This document shows, piece after piece, positions 48,559-57,437 of a DNA stretch of 64,000 nt. Each line of letters begins with the position of its first letter. Positions within the stretch are counted from its first letter, which is position 1. Below the pieces are notes generated by a model, which saw only the letters and a program-made list of their open reading frames with translations, was not told the origin of the DNA and did no database searches. The stretch spans positions 437,501 through 501,500 of the forward strand of contig JADJXL010000016.1 in assembly GCA_016715885.1 (NCBI GenBank), read 5' to 3'. This stretch comes from Polyangiaceae bacterium. GTDB taxonomy: Bacteria > Myxococcota_A > Polyangia > Polyangiales > Polyangiaceae. The position numbers and the translations under genes were made by a program.

Positions 48559-48885
48559 ATGAGAAATTTTTTCATGCATGTATTGGTGGTTGTCTCGATC
48601 CTGGTTGCGCTCCATGGGTGCATGATTCAGCCCGCGGACGAAGGGATCTCGCAGGAAGAAGTCTCCACAGAGGAAATCGTGGATCGACCGCCGTACACGT
48701 GCTTCCTTCCCATCGAGACTGGCCCGTGTCGCGCGTATTTCGATCGCTACGCATTCGACCCGGAGACGGGCCGCTGCGTGCACTTCATTTATGGGGGCTG
48801 CGGGGGAAATGCGAACAATTTCGAAGCCTACGGCGAGTGTCGGCATCGCTGCGGTCGTTTTGAATCCCGTTTGGCAACGCCCTGA
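48559..48885 (+). CDS. Kunitz/BPTI-type protease inhibitor lipoprotein
   Basis: A 108-residue predicted lipoprotein (signal MRNFFMHVLVVVSILVALHGC, Cys21) with one Kunitz domain. Cysteines 48, 57, 73, 81, 94 and 98 have spacings 8, 15, 7, 12 and 3, exactly those of bovine pancreatic trypsin inhibitor. IYGGCGGNANNF is the family signature. The P1 residue is Arg58 (GPCRAYF), which predicts inhibition of trypsin-like serine proteases. It would sit on the cell surface or periplasm. The ATG at 48559 has a GGAGG ribosome site. No protease gene adjoins it. Preceding sequence 48318-48558 holds no other gene. Bacterial Kunitz domains are rare. Confidence 0.92.
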   Translation: MRNFFMHVLVVVSILVALHGCMIQPADEGISQEEVSTEEIVDRPPYTCFLPIETGPCRAYFDRYAFDPETGRCVHFIYGGCGGNANNFEAYGECRHRCGRFESRLATP

Positions 48886-49008
48886 GAGACATTCGCGTCG
48901 CGGTAAATAATTTCGCCGTCGATGCGCCATTTACCGTTGCGTGCGGGATGTTCGATTTGGTGTCGATCCATCTTGAGTCCGCTTACGAATCGTGCGACTG
49001 TCGCGCGA

Positions 49009-50001
49009 TGAGAAACGTTTTCCTTTCCGTAGGACTTTCCGTTGGGCTTTTTGGGGTGCGGCGGTTCTGCGCCGGCGCCGTCGACGACGCCATCTGCAAT
49101 CGCCGTGGCACCGGATGCACGCTCGAGCGCTGTCGTCGATGCACGACCCGTGGAAATGACGCCGGCGTCGCCAAGCCAATTGGCTTCCGCGCCCACGCAA
49201 GATAACACCTCGGCAACGCGTCCGGACATGGTGCTCGTGCCCGCGGGTGCATATTGGACTGGCTGCGACTTGGAAAAAGATACCATGTGTCGTCAGGACG
49301 AAGGGCCGTGGCGCCAAGTGACGCTCGACGACTACTACATCGATATTTACGAGACGACGGTGGACGCGTACACGCAATGCGTGAAAGAAGGTGCCTGCGA
49401 CGATCGCCACATGTCCGGCTTCGAAGGCTCGGCTGGCAACTTGGACGAATCGCCCTATTGCAATTATGGCAAAAAGGACAAAGGCAACCATCCAATCAAT
49501 TGCGTGGGGTGGTATCAAGCCGACGCGTTTTGCAAGTGGGCCGGCAAGCGCCTTCCGACCGAAGCCGAATGGGAGAAGGCAGCTCGAGGTACCGACCAGC
49601 GGCGTTATCCATGGGGCGACGAACCGCTCACGTGCGAATATGCCGTGACGAACGAAGCCAATGATCAAACGCTGAAGGGCTGCGGCGTCAATTCGACATT
49701 TCCGGTGGGGTCCAAGCCGAAAGGCGTGAGCCCCTACGGCGTCCACGATATCGTCGGCAACGTGTGGGAATGGACGGCCGATTGGTACGACCCGACGTAC
49801 AAGCTCGGAGCGCAACCCGCGAGCAATCCGATGGGTCCCGCATCGGGGTCGCACAAGATTGGCAAAGGCGGCTGCTGGGGCAGTGGCAATCCGTGGAATT
49901 CACGCGTGAGCTGGCGACATCACTACGCTCCGACGTATCGCAGCAACGTGCGGCTGGGCTTCCGCTGCGCCATGAACGCTCCCAAGACGAACGAAACGTA
50001 A
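49009..50001 (+). pseudogene. SUMF1/FGE-like lipoprotein, interrupted near its start
   Basis: The body (49042-50001) is an FGE-sulfatase-type domain: MVLVPAGAYWTGCDLEKD, DDYYIDIYETTVDAYTQCV, HPINCVGWYQADAFCKWAGK, LPTEAEWEKAARGTDQRRYPWG, VHDIVGNVWEWTADWYDP and KIGKGGCWGSGN. Like the copy at 9322, it lacks the catalytic Cys pair of true formylglycine-generating enzymes. The natural signal peptide (MRNVFLSVGLSVG, from ATG 49009) is in another frame. One base too many in the T-run 49048-49052 separates it from the lipobox FLGC, so the gene as given cannot express a full lipoprotein. A single correction yields a 330-residue lipoprotein. Confidence 0.8.
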
Positions 50002-50027
50002 GCCAATGGCTGTGTGCAATTGATGCT

Positions 50028-50228
50028 GAGCTACGCGCATACACGGTCGACCCGTAATGCAGCATACGCCGAGCCACTCGCATATACGGTCGACCCGTCG
50101 TGCAGCATACGCCGAGCCCCTCGCACGCACGGTCGACCCGTCATGCAGCATACGCCGAGCTACGCGCATGCACGGTCGACCCGTCGTGCAGCATATGCCG
50201 AGCTATTCGCACGCACGGTCGACCCAGG
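50028..50228. repeat. 43-bp minisatellite, 4.7 copies
   Basis: Tandem units start at 50028, 50071, 50114, 50157 and 50200 (last one partial, 29 bp), each beginning GAGC and containing the palindrome GGTCGACC and ending in GCAGCATACGCC or GCAGCATATGCC. Units differ at a handful of positions. No spacers separate them, so this is not a CRISPR. Because 43 is not a multiple of three, all frames are open through it, but no gene is implied. It fills most of the 300-bp gap after the SUMF1 gene. Confidence 0.92.
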
Positions 50229-50308
50229 AAAGCCATCGCTCCATGTCATGGTGACACGTATTTGATGCTTGACACGCGTCCCACAAGACTGGCACGATCG
50301 CTCCTGCC

Positions 50309-51019
50309 ATGCGCAATTTGACCCTTGATGACTTGAGTCTGGGCCTCGCAAACTTGATGACCGAGCGGAAGGTGCACGTCGAGAATTGCATGTCGGGGCA
50401 GCTCTTCGGGCCGATGATTGCCAAAAAGCAGGGTGTCCTCGATGCGCTTCCCGAGGCCCTTCGCCGTAACAAACCATTGGCCGAAGAGATGGCCATCGCG
50501 GATGACGAGCACGACGGTTTTGGCGGCGGAATTCATGCATATACCGAAGCCGTGCTGCTCGTGCCGTCGTCGTCTCCCGAGCTTCGAGCGGCGGCACAGC
50601 GCATTCGCGATGCATTCATTCCCACGCGCGCCGTGCTCGCGGATTCGTATGCCGAGGAAGCTGCAGCGGCAAAGCGCAATCGATCGAAGCTCGAGGAACG
50701 CAAGAGCGATTTGCAATTGTTTCCCGTGCCAGGCAACAAGACCCTGTATGATTGGGCCGAAGCATTTCTCGACCGTGGCGATGCGCTGGATGATTTATTG
50801 AATCAACGGTCATTGGCGGGCGTAGGCAATGGAACACGCGCCTCGGCTGCTCGTTTGCGCAGCGATATTCTGGGATTGCTTTACAAGTTCAGGACGGCAT
50901 TGCGAGCGGAGATCACGGACAAGGGACTGCCGGCTGAATTGGAAGCCCAGATCTTCAGCTATTTCGACGAACTGTCCGCAAGGCGCCCGTCGAAGAAAAC
51001 GTCCCCCAAACCCGAATGA
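50309..51019 (+). CDS. hypothetical protein, unrecognised
   Basis: A 236-residue soluble protein with no signal peptide and no motif I recognise. It is Ala/Leu/Arg-rich and helical (TLDDLSLGLANLMTERK, SPELRAAAQRIRDAFIPTR, LRSDILGLLYKFRTALRAEI), ending in a basic SARRPSKKTSPKPE tail. The ATG at 50309 follows the minisatellite by 80 bp. It ends 113 bp before the sulfite oxidase gene on the same strand. Its last codons include a 19-bp sequence that reappears at 53044-53062. Function unknown. Confidence 0.7.
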   Translation: MRNLTLDDLSLGLANLMTERKVHVENCMSGQLFGPMIAKKQGVLDALPEALRRNKPLAEEMAIADDEHDGFGGGIHAYTEAVLLVPSSSPELRAAAQRIRDAFIPTRAVLADSYAEEAAAAKRNRSKLEERKSDLQLFPVPGNKTLYDWAEAFLDRGDALDDLLNQRSLAGVGNGTRASAARLRSDILGLLYKFRTALRAEITDKGLPAELEAQIFSYFDELSARRPSKKTSPKPE

Positions 51020-51131
51020 CCCGAGCCTTCGGCGACGCCACCAAGGCTGCCCTCGAAGTTTTCTCGCGACCGCATTGGGCTGGCGCGGGAGCGACCAAGC
51101 GGGGTAAGATGGGGCCGAAGGGGATAAACGA

Positions 51132-52253
51132 ATGCGCAGACGCGATTTTTTGGACGCGGGCGTCGCGGCGATGGCCGCGGGACTCTTGCCCGCACGAGCT
51201 CGGGCTGAAACGAGCACGCTGCTGCAACACTCGCTCCAGAACCTGGCGACACCCACGGAGCTCTTCGATCGGCTCATCATTCCGACGAAGATGTTTTTCG
51301 TGCGTAGCCACTTTGGCCCACCGACGCTCGACCCTGCAAGGCGATTGCGTATTGGTGGCCTGGTCGATCGACCGCTCGATTTGGCGCCGAACGACCTGCG
51401 CAAATTCAAGGAAGTCACGATAACGGCGGTGCTTCAGTGCGCCGGCAATGGGAGGGCCCTTCATCGTCCGCGGGTTCCAGGTGTTCAATGGATCCATGGG
51501 GGGATGGGACAAGCAACGTTCACGGGCGTGCGTCTTGCCGATGTGCTCCGCGGCGCTGGCGTATCGAAAGATGCGGCGCATGTGCAGCTCGAGGGGGCCG
51601 ATCTTCCTCCCAAACCCACGGTGCCCGCATTCATTCGCAGCATTCCGCTTGCCCGAGCGCTCGATCCCACCACATTGATTGCATATCGGATGAACGGCGA
51701 GCCGCTGACGCTCGAGCATGGCGCGCCATTACGTTTGATCGTTCCGGGATGGGCCGGTGATCACTGGGTAAAATGGCTCGCGGACATCAAGCTGCAGCGC
51801 GAAGAAGCGGATGGGTTTTACATGAAAACGGCCTACCGCATGCCCAAGCAGCCGGTCGAGCCTGGTGCATCCGTCGCGCCGGAGAACATGGCGCCATTGA
51901 CGACATTTCCCGTCAAGTCCGTCATTGCGCGTCCGGCCAGTGGGGCGCGCACGAAGGTGGGTCCGCAAGAAATCGTAGGCGTCGCATTTTCGGGAGACGC
52001 AGCGATTGCACGGGTCGAAGTGAGCGTCGACGGGGGCGCGCATTTCGCTGAAGCGAAGCTCGAAGGGGAGCCGGGCATTGGGCGCTGGCAAGTATTTCGA
52101 TATTCGTTCACCGCATCGAAGCCGGGCGCATATCACGCGAAAGCGCGTGCGACGGACGCGAAAGGGAACACGCAACCGCCCGTGCCGGCGTGGAATCCAA
52201 GCGGCTATTCTTGGAACGGTATGCATGATGTGCGCTGGGAGGTGGAATCTTGA
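51132..52253 (+). CDS. sulfite oxidase-like molybdoenzyme, Tat-exported
   Basis: A 373-residue periplasmic molybdopterin oxidoreductase of the sulfite oxidase family. It begins with a twin-arginine signal (MRRRDFLDAGVAAMAAG). The Mo-ligating Cys103 is in AVLQCAGNGR. Other family features are GVQWIHGGMGQATFTGVRLADVL, EPLTLEHGAPLRLIVPGWAGDHWVKWLADI and the Ig-like dimerisation domain at the C-terminus (VEVSVDGGAHFAEAKLE, RATDAKGNTQP). It would oxidise sulfite to sulfate, passing electrons to a cytochrome. The next gene, a dihaem cytochrome c, starts within its stop codon, forming a SorAB-like pair. Confidence 0.92.
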   Translation: MRRRDFLDAGVAAMAAGLLPARARAETSTLLQHSLQNLATPTELFDRLIIPTKMFFVRSHFGPPTLDPARRLRIGGLVDRPLDLAPNDLRKFKEVTITAVLQCAGNGRALHRPRVPGVQWIHGGMGQATFTGVRLADVLRGAGVSKDAAHVQLEGADLPPKPTVPAFIRSIPLARALDPTTLIAYRMNGEPLTLEHGAPLRLIVPGWAGDHWVKWLADIKLQREEADGFYMKTAYRMPKQPVEPGASVAPENMAPLTTFPVKSVIARPASGARTKVGPQEIVGVAFSGDAAIARVEVSVDGGAHFAEAKLEGEPGIGRWQVFRYSFTASKPGAYHAKARATDAKGNTQPPVPAWNPSGYSWNGMHDVRWEVES

Positions 52254-52918
52254 AATCCATTGCTCTCGGCGTCATGGTCCTGCTCGCCCTGGGTTGCCGG
52301 AACGAAAACAAGGGCCAGTCTACATCGGCGCCCGCAAAAGCGCCCAGCGCGAGTGTCTCGACGGCGCCCAGCGCGAATGCTTCGGCCACGGCGCTCGATG
52401 CAAATGGGATTGCGATGGCCGAGATGCTCGTGGCGACCGATTGTTTGCCTTGTCATGACAACCTCATGCTCGAGCAGCAGCGCCTCACGTCGAAGCAATG
52501 GGCAGCGGTCGTGAAGAAAATGCAGAGCTGGGGATCGCAGATTCCTCCCGAAAACGTCGATATGGTCGTGGCGTACTTGTCGCAACGATATACACCGGAC
52601 ACGGCGGAATTCGACGTGCCGCGGGTTTCCGTGGAGGATGTGGCGGCGCGGTTTTCGGCGTCTCCCGACGGAGCGTTTGGTGGAGGCGATCCGCGCCGCG
52701 GTGAAACGCTTTTCAAACAGGTATGCGCGACGTGTCATGGGGCAGATGCCCAAGGTGCGGCCATTGGCGTCGCGCTCGTCGACCGACACATCCTCCAGCG
52801 TCCGGCGGATTTTGCGAATATGGTCCGCAAGGGGCGTGGTCGAATGCCTGGGCTTCCTTCGTACCAGGACGCGGATATCGCTGCGATGTTGGCTTATTTG
52901 CGCGAGCGAAAAAGGTGA
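52250..52918 (+). CDS. dihaem c-type cytochrome lipoprotein (SorB-like)
   Basis: A 222-residue cytochrome c with two haem sites, DCLPCHDN and VCATCHGA, and distal Met candidates (RGRMPGLP). The signal ends in MVLLALGC (Cys16), so it is probably membrane-tethered, with an Ala/Ser linker. It starts at a TTG overlapping the TGA of the sulfite oxidase gene (TTGA), so the two are translationally coupled and the cytochrome is likely its electron acceptor. The C-terminal domain is a standard class I cytochrome c (ADIAAMLAYLRERKR). Confidence 0.9.
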   Translation: MKSIALGVMVLLALGCRNENKGQSTSAPAKAPSASVSTAPSANASATALDANGIAMAEMLVATDCLPCHDNLMLEQQRLTSKQWAAVVKKMQSWGSQIPPENVDMVVAYLSQRYTPDTAEFDVPRVSVEDVAARFSASPDGAFGGGDPRRGETLFKQVCATCHGADAQGAAIGVALVDRHILQRPADFANMVRKGRGRMPGLPSYQDADIAAMLAYLRERKR

Positions 52919-53088
52919 AGTGGCGTCGTCGGGGTCGAGGCTAGGGAGCGGTCGGTCCCCCCGATCTGCTCGCTGCTCCCATAGGATCAAGCACACCTTC
53001 CAAGATCCCCTTCTTCGAAAGAGGCGTGACGGCCGAGGCGCCAAAACCCGAATGACCCGAGCTACGCGATCGTGCTAGAGTGCCGCCG

Positions 53089-53886
53089 ATGTCTGGCCAT
53101 CGACGAAATCGCCCCACCAAAGCCGCTACCTACGACGATGCGAAGCTGCATTTGAACGTGCTCGGCGCCGATCACGAAATAACGTGCAAAGTTCGCCTGG
53201 GCCGCGTGCGCCTTAGCGAGCTCGTCCCGTTGGTTCGGTCGATTTCCGCCAGCATCGTGTCGATTGCCACGGAGCACGCGGCGGGACAAGGCAAAACCAT
53301 TTCTTGCCAGCGAGGTTGTACGCATTGCTGTAGGCAGCTCGTGCCCGTCGCGCCGCTCGAAGCAAAACGTCTTGCAGAAGTCGTTGCTGCAATGCCGCCG
53401 AAGGAGCGCGCAGCCATTTTGGAACGTTTTGTCGAGGCCATCAAAACGCTCGAAATGGCGGGCCTCGTCAGCGGAAAGACTGCCAGTGGTCGCCGGGCGA
53501 TGGTATCGAAAGAAACGGATGCTGCGGCGGCGTGGAACGACGTGAGCCGAAGGTATTACGATTTGCGCATGGATTGCCCGTTTCTGGAGGATGATTCGTG
53601 CCGCATTTACGACGAGCGTCCTTTGGCGTGTCGCGAATACAATGCGGTCACGCCGCCGTCGTTATGCGAATCGTTCGATTCGGGGATTGAAACGATCGAG
53701 CGTCCGATTCGATCGGGCGAAGTTTTGACGAAGGTGGGCAATGAAGTGGCCAAGGCGAAGGAGATGGCCATACCGCTGCCGCTGGTGCTCGAATGGGCCA
53801 GCGCGCATACGAAAACATTGGCAGGCGAATACGATGGGGAAGCGCTCTTTTGGGCGCTCGTCGAGGCAATGGAGGAAGCGTCGTGA
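53089..53886 (+). CDS. YkgJ-family cysteine-cluster protein
   Basis: A 265-residue member of the YkgJ/UPF0153 family. The Cys motifs are CQRGCTHCCRQLVPVAPLEA, MDCPFLEDDSCRIYDERPLACREY and PPSLCESF, giving the CxxxCxxCC plus Cys-x7-Cys-x10-Cys set that probably binds Zn or Fe-S. The role is unknown. No signal peptide. The ATG at 53089 (MSGHRRNR) was chosen over one at 53080. The gap 52919-53088 has nothing distinctive except a 19-bp repeat shared with the end of the gene at 50309. Confidence 0.85.
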   Translation: MSGHRRNRPTKAATYDDAKLHLNVLGADHEITCKVRLGRVRLSELVPLVRSISASIVSIATEHAAGQGKTISCQRGCTHCCRQLVPVAPLEAKRLAEVVAAMPPKERAAILERFVEAIKTLEMAGLVSGKTASGRRAMVSKETDAAAAWNDVSRRYYDLRMDCPFLEDDSCRIYDERPLACREYNAVTPPSLCESFDSGIETIERPIRSGEVLTKVGNEVAKAKEMAIPLPLVLEWASAHTKTLAGEYDGEALFWALVEAMEEAS

Positions 53887-53905
53887 AATGGGGGAGGGGA
53901 CGGGA

Positions 53906-54616
53906 CTAGTTCGCCGGAATCAGGCCGATGGCGTCGATTTCGTTGTAGCCCTCGACGGTCTTCGAATCGAGATCGATGCGGACGGCTGAAATGGGAGAGC
54001 AGGTCTTCGTCGACACGGAGAGGACGTGTGCGCAGGTGCCAAAGCCATTCTTCATCGGCGTGGACTCGTACACGACATGGTCACCGTCTTCTGCGGTCAC
54101 GGTGATTTTCGAGATGGCGCCGGGGTTGAAAGTCTCGAATACCCAAACCGCTTCGGCGACGATGGGGGTCGAAAAGCCCACTTTGATGAATTCGTTGTCC
54201 GCGTCCATCATGCTTTGCGCCCACGCTTTGGGCTGGTCGCCCGAAGTGGGGTAGACGTTGGGCGCGCCGACCGCTTGTTTGGCACCATAATTCTCGGGGC
54301 CATATTCGGTCGAGAAACCGTCGACTTTGTCGGCCCATACGGTGTTGGCGGGCGCCATGACGACATTTTTGACTTCCGTCAGGTTTTCGCAGCGCGTGTT
54401 TCCATCGGCATTGTCGACGACCGTGGAATCATCGCAAACCTGCGGGTTGCCGCCAGTGCCCGTACTGCTGCTCATTCCCCCGTGCGCTGCCGATGCAACC
54501 GGTGCCGCCATCGCCGCCTGGCCGCTTGCCCGCGAGGTGTCGCCGTTGGATCCGTCCCCGCAGCCAGCAAATGCTGCGAGGGCGACGAGTAAGCCGATGA
54601 TGATGGGGTATTTCAT
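53906..54616 (-). CDS. discoidin-like hypothetical lipoprotein
   Basis: A 236-residue predicted lipoprotein (signal MKYPIIIGLLVALAAFAGC, Cys19) with a Ser/Gly/Ala linker. The remainder is beta-rich (YGAKQAVGAPNVYPTSGDQPKAWAQ, EFIKVGFSTPIVAEAVWVFETFNPGAISKITV, AVRIDLDSKTVEGYNEIDAIGLI), similar to F5/8-type (discoidin) carbohydrate-binding sandwiches but without a confident assignment. It is convergent with the YkgJ gene. The gap 54617-54946 upstream of it is a divergent region in which I recognised no promoter. Confidence 0.7.
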   Translation of the reverse strand: MKYPIIIGLLVALAAFAGCGDGSNGDTSRASGQAAMAAPVASAAHGGMSSSTGTGGNPQVCDDSTVVDNADGNTRCENLTEVKNVVMAPANTVWADKVDGFSTEYGPENYGAKQAVGAPNVYPTSGDQPKAWAQSMMDADNEFIKVGFSTPIVAEAVWVFETFNPGAISKITVTAEDGDHVVYESTPMKNGFGTCAHVLSVSTKTCSPISAVRIDLDSKTVEGYNEIDAIGLIPAN

Positions 54617-54946
54617 GAAACGCTTCCTTTCCAAGCCACATTGACGTGCGCACGCTGATTCATGGCTCGAGGGTTTTCAATGGACTGCGGATACGATGTT
54701 CCGTCCTCGAAATGCCTGGACTTGGGCTATGGAGGCGGGCGTGGTTCGATGATGTGCCATCTTGCCCGTCGAAGATGACACCAACAATACCACCGGAGGC
54801 GTATTCGTCGTCGTCGTCGCTCTTCGCCCGCGGCCCTACGACTCGAGTGGTATTGATCCGCCCTCCGTCCTTGTTTCTTCGGCTGCTTTGGACTCGTTTG
54901 GTGCGCAAAGGTGTTGACGAGCTGTCTCAGCGCGCTGTATGCATGA

Positions 54947-56290
54947 ATGATGAAGGACGACGACACGACGTGGACCGTTGAAACGGACAGGGGCGTGTCG
55001 CTCTGCTCGCGCAAGCTTCGTGTCGAATTTTTTCGAGGCCCGCTCGAGGGCAAGGTTTTCGAGTTGCCGGGGCCGGAGATTCGCATGGGCAGTGGAAGAG
55101 ACTGTGACGTCGTGATTCCCGACCGCACCGTCAGCCATCAGCATGCCGTGCTGCGTGTCGAGAAATCCGGCGTTCGCGTGATTGATTCGAAAAGTAGAAA
55201 TGGAACGCTCGTCGACAACGTACGAATTCGGGATGCCTATGCGAGGCCCGACGCATCGATTTCGATGGGTGGGTCGGTGATGCGCCTGCAGATGATTCGA
55301 GACGTCGTCGAGCTGCCGCTTTCGACGCGTGATCATTTCGGGGCGCTCATTGGCAGGAGCATTGCGATGCGAAAGGTTTATGCGCTTTTGGAGCGCGTTG
55401 CCATTGCGGACACGACCGTGCTCATCGAGGGGGAAACCGGCACGGGGAAAGAGCTGGTTGCGGCTGCCATTCACGAGGCGAGTCCGCGCGCGCAGCAGCC
55501 ATTCGTGGTTTTCGACTGCTCCGCCGTTCCCTCGGAGCTCATCGAAAGCGAGCTATTCGGGCACGTGCGCGGCGCATATACGAATGCCCTCGGCGACCGT
55601 AAAGGAAGGTTTCGGGAAGCAAATGGGGGCACGCTATTTTTGGATGAGATTGGCGAATTGCCGATCGAGCTCCAACCCAAGCTGCTTCGGGCGCTCGAGG
55701 CGCGCACGATTCGACCTCTTGGCGCGGACAAGGAGCACGTCGTCGATGTGCGGGTGTTGGCTGCCACGAACAGAAACCTTGCAATCGAGGTGGACCGGGG
55801 ACGATTTCGCGAAGATCTCTATTACCGGATTGCCGTCGTTCCCGTACGTTTGCCGCCCCTGCGAGAGCGCATCGATGACATTCCGCTGCTGGTGCGCCGT
55901 TTCGAGCATGATTGGCGAAGCCGTCCCAATCGGCCGGCGCCCATTCCAGATACGGTCATCGAGCGAATGAAGCAGCTTCCGTGGCCAGGAAACGTGCGAG
56001 AATTACGAAACAAAGTGGACATGATGCTGTCTTTGGGGCTTGCGAGCTTGCCGGGCGCTAGGCAATACGAGTCGTCCCGGGCCGGTGGTGCTTTCGATGT
56101 CGACTTGGACACGCCTTTTCATTCGTGGTGCGAGCGTCTCGTCGAATCGCACACGAAAGCGTACTTTGCTGCAGCGCTCGAGAAAACCAAAGGCAACGTT
56201 TCTCAGACGGCTGCGCTTGCGGGCGTGAGTCGCGCTTTCCTTCAAAAAATCATGAAAAGACTCGATCTTCGAAACGCGGGGGAGGGGTAG
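54947..56290 (+). CDS. FHA-domain sigma-54-dependent activator
   Basis: A 447-residue enhancer-binding protein. Residues 22-115 form an FHA domain (EIRMGSGRDCDVVIPDRTVSHQHAVLR, SRNGTLVD), which binds phosphothreonine. Residues 130-365 form the AAA+ domain: Walker A GETGTGKE (162-169), Walker B GTLFLDEIGE, and the arginine-finger region REDLYYRIAVVPVRLPPLRERI. The sigma-54-contact loop usually written GAFTGA is GAYTNA (209-214). The C-terminal HTH is Fis-type (TKGNVSQTAALAGVSRAFLQKIMKRL). FHA activators in myxobacteria sense Ser/Thr kinase activity. It lies 82 bp before the LuxR-type regulator on the same strand and near a sigma-54-type promoter at 59001-59016. Confidence 0.93.
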   Translation: MMKDDDTTWTVETDRGVSLCSRKLRVEFFRGPLEGKVFELPGPEIRMGSGRDCDVVIPDRTVSHQHAVLRVEKSGVRVIDSKSRNGTLVDNVRIRDAYARPDASISMGGSVMRLQMIRDVVELPLSTRDHFGALIGRSIAMRKVYALLERVAIADTTVLIEGETGTGKELVAAAIHEASPRAQQPFVVFDCSAVPSELIESELFGHVRGAYTNALGDRKGRFREANGGTLFLDEIGELPIELQPKLLRALEARTIRPLGADKEHVVDVRVLAATNRNLAIEVDRGRFREDLYYRIAVVPVRLPPLRERIDDIPLLVRRFEHDWRSRPNRPAPIPDTVIERMKQLPWPGNVRELRNKVDMMLSLGLASLPGARQYESSRAGGAFDVDLDTPFHSWCERLVESHTKAYFAAALEKTKGNVSQTAALAGVSRAFLQKIMKRLDLRNAGEG

Positions 56291-56372
56291 ACTTCGAGCG
56301 GGACGACCGCGAGAAAACTTGGGTGCTCATCTTATTATCCAATCATTCTCTATTCGCTGAAGGAACGGTACC

Positions 56373-57437
56373 ATGGTCGCGAACCCAAACTGGCGGAAAA
56401 AGGAGCTGGACATCGTATTCGAGCTGCTTGCGGCTTTGACGGAGCCTTTGGACATGCACAAGGCCCTGAGCGCAGCGTATCCGCTCATCCGCAAGCTCAT
56501 TCCAACCGAGCATGGTGCGCTTTGCGTGAGCCGGTCGGACGATCCATCACTTTACGATTGGACCGTTGCGGAAATGCCCGAGGGGTTTTTCCGAGGGTAC
56601 GCTGATATTGCAGAGCATGATTTCGTGCGCGCAGCCGTGGCCAAGAGACCGAACATCGTACTATGCGACGCCGACATGTTGCCTTCTCGAAATGACCTCG
56701 AGCGTCACGTTTCGTATGATTATTGCCGGTCGCATGGAGTGCCCATCGAACATGCAATGGCGGTGATGTTGGCGACCGAGCCTAGCTGGCATGGGGGACT
56801 CATGCTGTACCGAGACAAACGAGTCGCATTTTCCGAGCACGAGCGTCGAATATTGCAATTTTTGACTCCATATTTGTCGAGAACCGTTGCGAATTGCAAA
56901 CGGTTTGGCGATTTGGTGCGATGGTCATCCGTGCTCGAAACGTCGATGTCGCTTTATCGTACAGGGATACTGGTTTTTTCGTCGACGTTGAGGCTGATGA
57001 CGTGTTCGAATGGTGTGGAGCAGCTTTTGGAGCGGTGCTTCGCACGCGAAAGGCAATGCGACGATGGATTGCCCGAATCGCTGTACCGTCGGCTTCGACG
57101 GCTTCCGCAGGGGCTGATACCGGCGGCCGCGCCGCCTCCATGGATTCCGCCTGCTCGCGGTTCGGGCGTCGTCGTCACGTTCGTTCCGGTCATTAAAGAT
57201 TTCGGCACGTGCTGGCTGGTGCTGCTCGACGAAATACCCGAGGAATGGCGAGAAAAACTCACGCCGTCGGAAATTGACGTCGCGGTGCGCGTTGCACAAG
57301 GTTGGGACAACGAGCTGGTGGCCGATGAGCTTGGCAATACCGTGCTGACGGTGAAGACCCACCTTTATCGGATTTTCAACAAGCTTGGGATTGAAAACCG
57401 TGCGGTTTTGATGGCGCGCTTCAGGCAGCGCAAGTAG
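56373..57437 (+). CDS. LuxR-type HTH regulator with GAF-like sensor domain
   Basis: A 354-residue regulator. The C-terminal HTH is LuxR/FixJ-type: LTPSEIDVAVRVAQGWDNELVADELGNTVLTVKTHLYRIFNKLGIENRAVL over several parts. The N-terminal 180 residues (RKLIPTEHGALCVSRSDDPS, FVRAAVAKRPNIVLCDADML, WHGGLMLYRDKRVAFSEHERRILQFLTPYL) look like a GAF domain and may bind a small ligand. It has no receiver domain. A GGAACGGTACC ribosome site precedes the ATG at 56373. Its 3' end overlaps the haem-oxygenase-like gene by 17 bp in convergent orientation. Neighbouring FeeM-like and di-iron genes make a signal-sensing role plausible. Confidence 0.88.
   Translation: MVANPNWRKKELDIVFELLAALTEPLDMHKALSAAYPLIRKLIPTEHGALCVSRSDDPSLYDWTVAEMPEGFFRGYADIAEHDFVRAAVAKRPNIVLCDADMLPSRNDLERHVSYDYCRSHGVPIEHAMAVMLATEPSWHGGLMLYRDKRVAFSEHERRILQFLTPYLSRTVANCKRFGDLVRWSSVLETSMSLYRTGILVFSSTLRLMTCSNGVEQLLERCFARERQCDDGLPESLYRRLRRLPQGLIPAAAPPPWIPPARGSGVVVTFVPVIKDFGTCWLVLLDEIPEEWREKLTPSEIDVAVRVAQGWDNELVADELGNTVLTVKTHLYRIFNKLGIENRAVLMARFRQRK

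Noticed and set aside
50028..50228. Possible CRISPR array
   Set aside because: Repeat units are directly adjacent, with no variable spacers and no cas genes nearby.
54660..54908. Minus-strand 82-residue open frame in the gap before the FHA activator
   Set aside because: No signal, motif or ribosome site; its basic, low-complexity composition fits chance in high-GC DNA.
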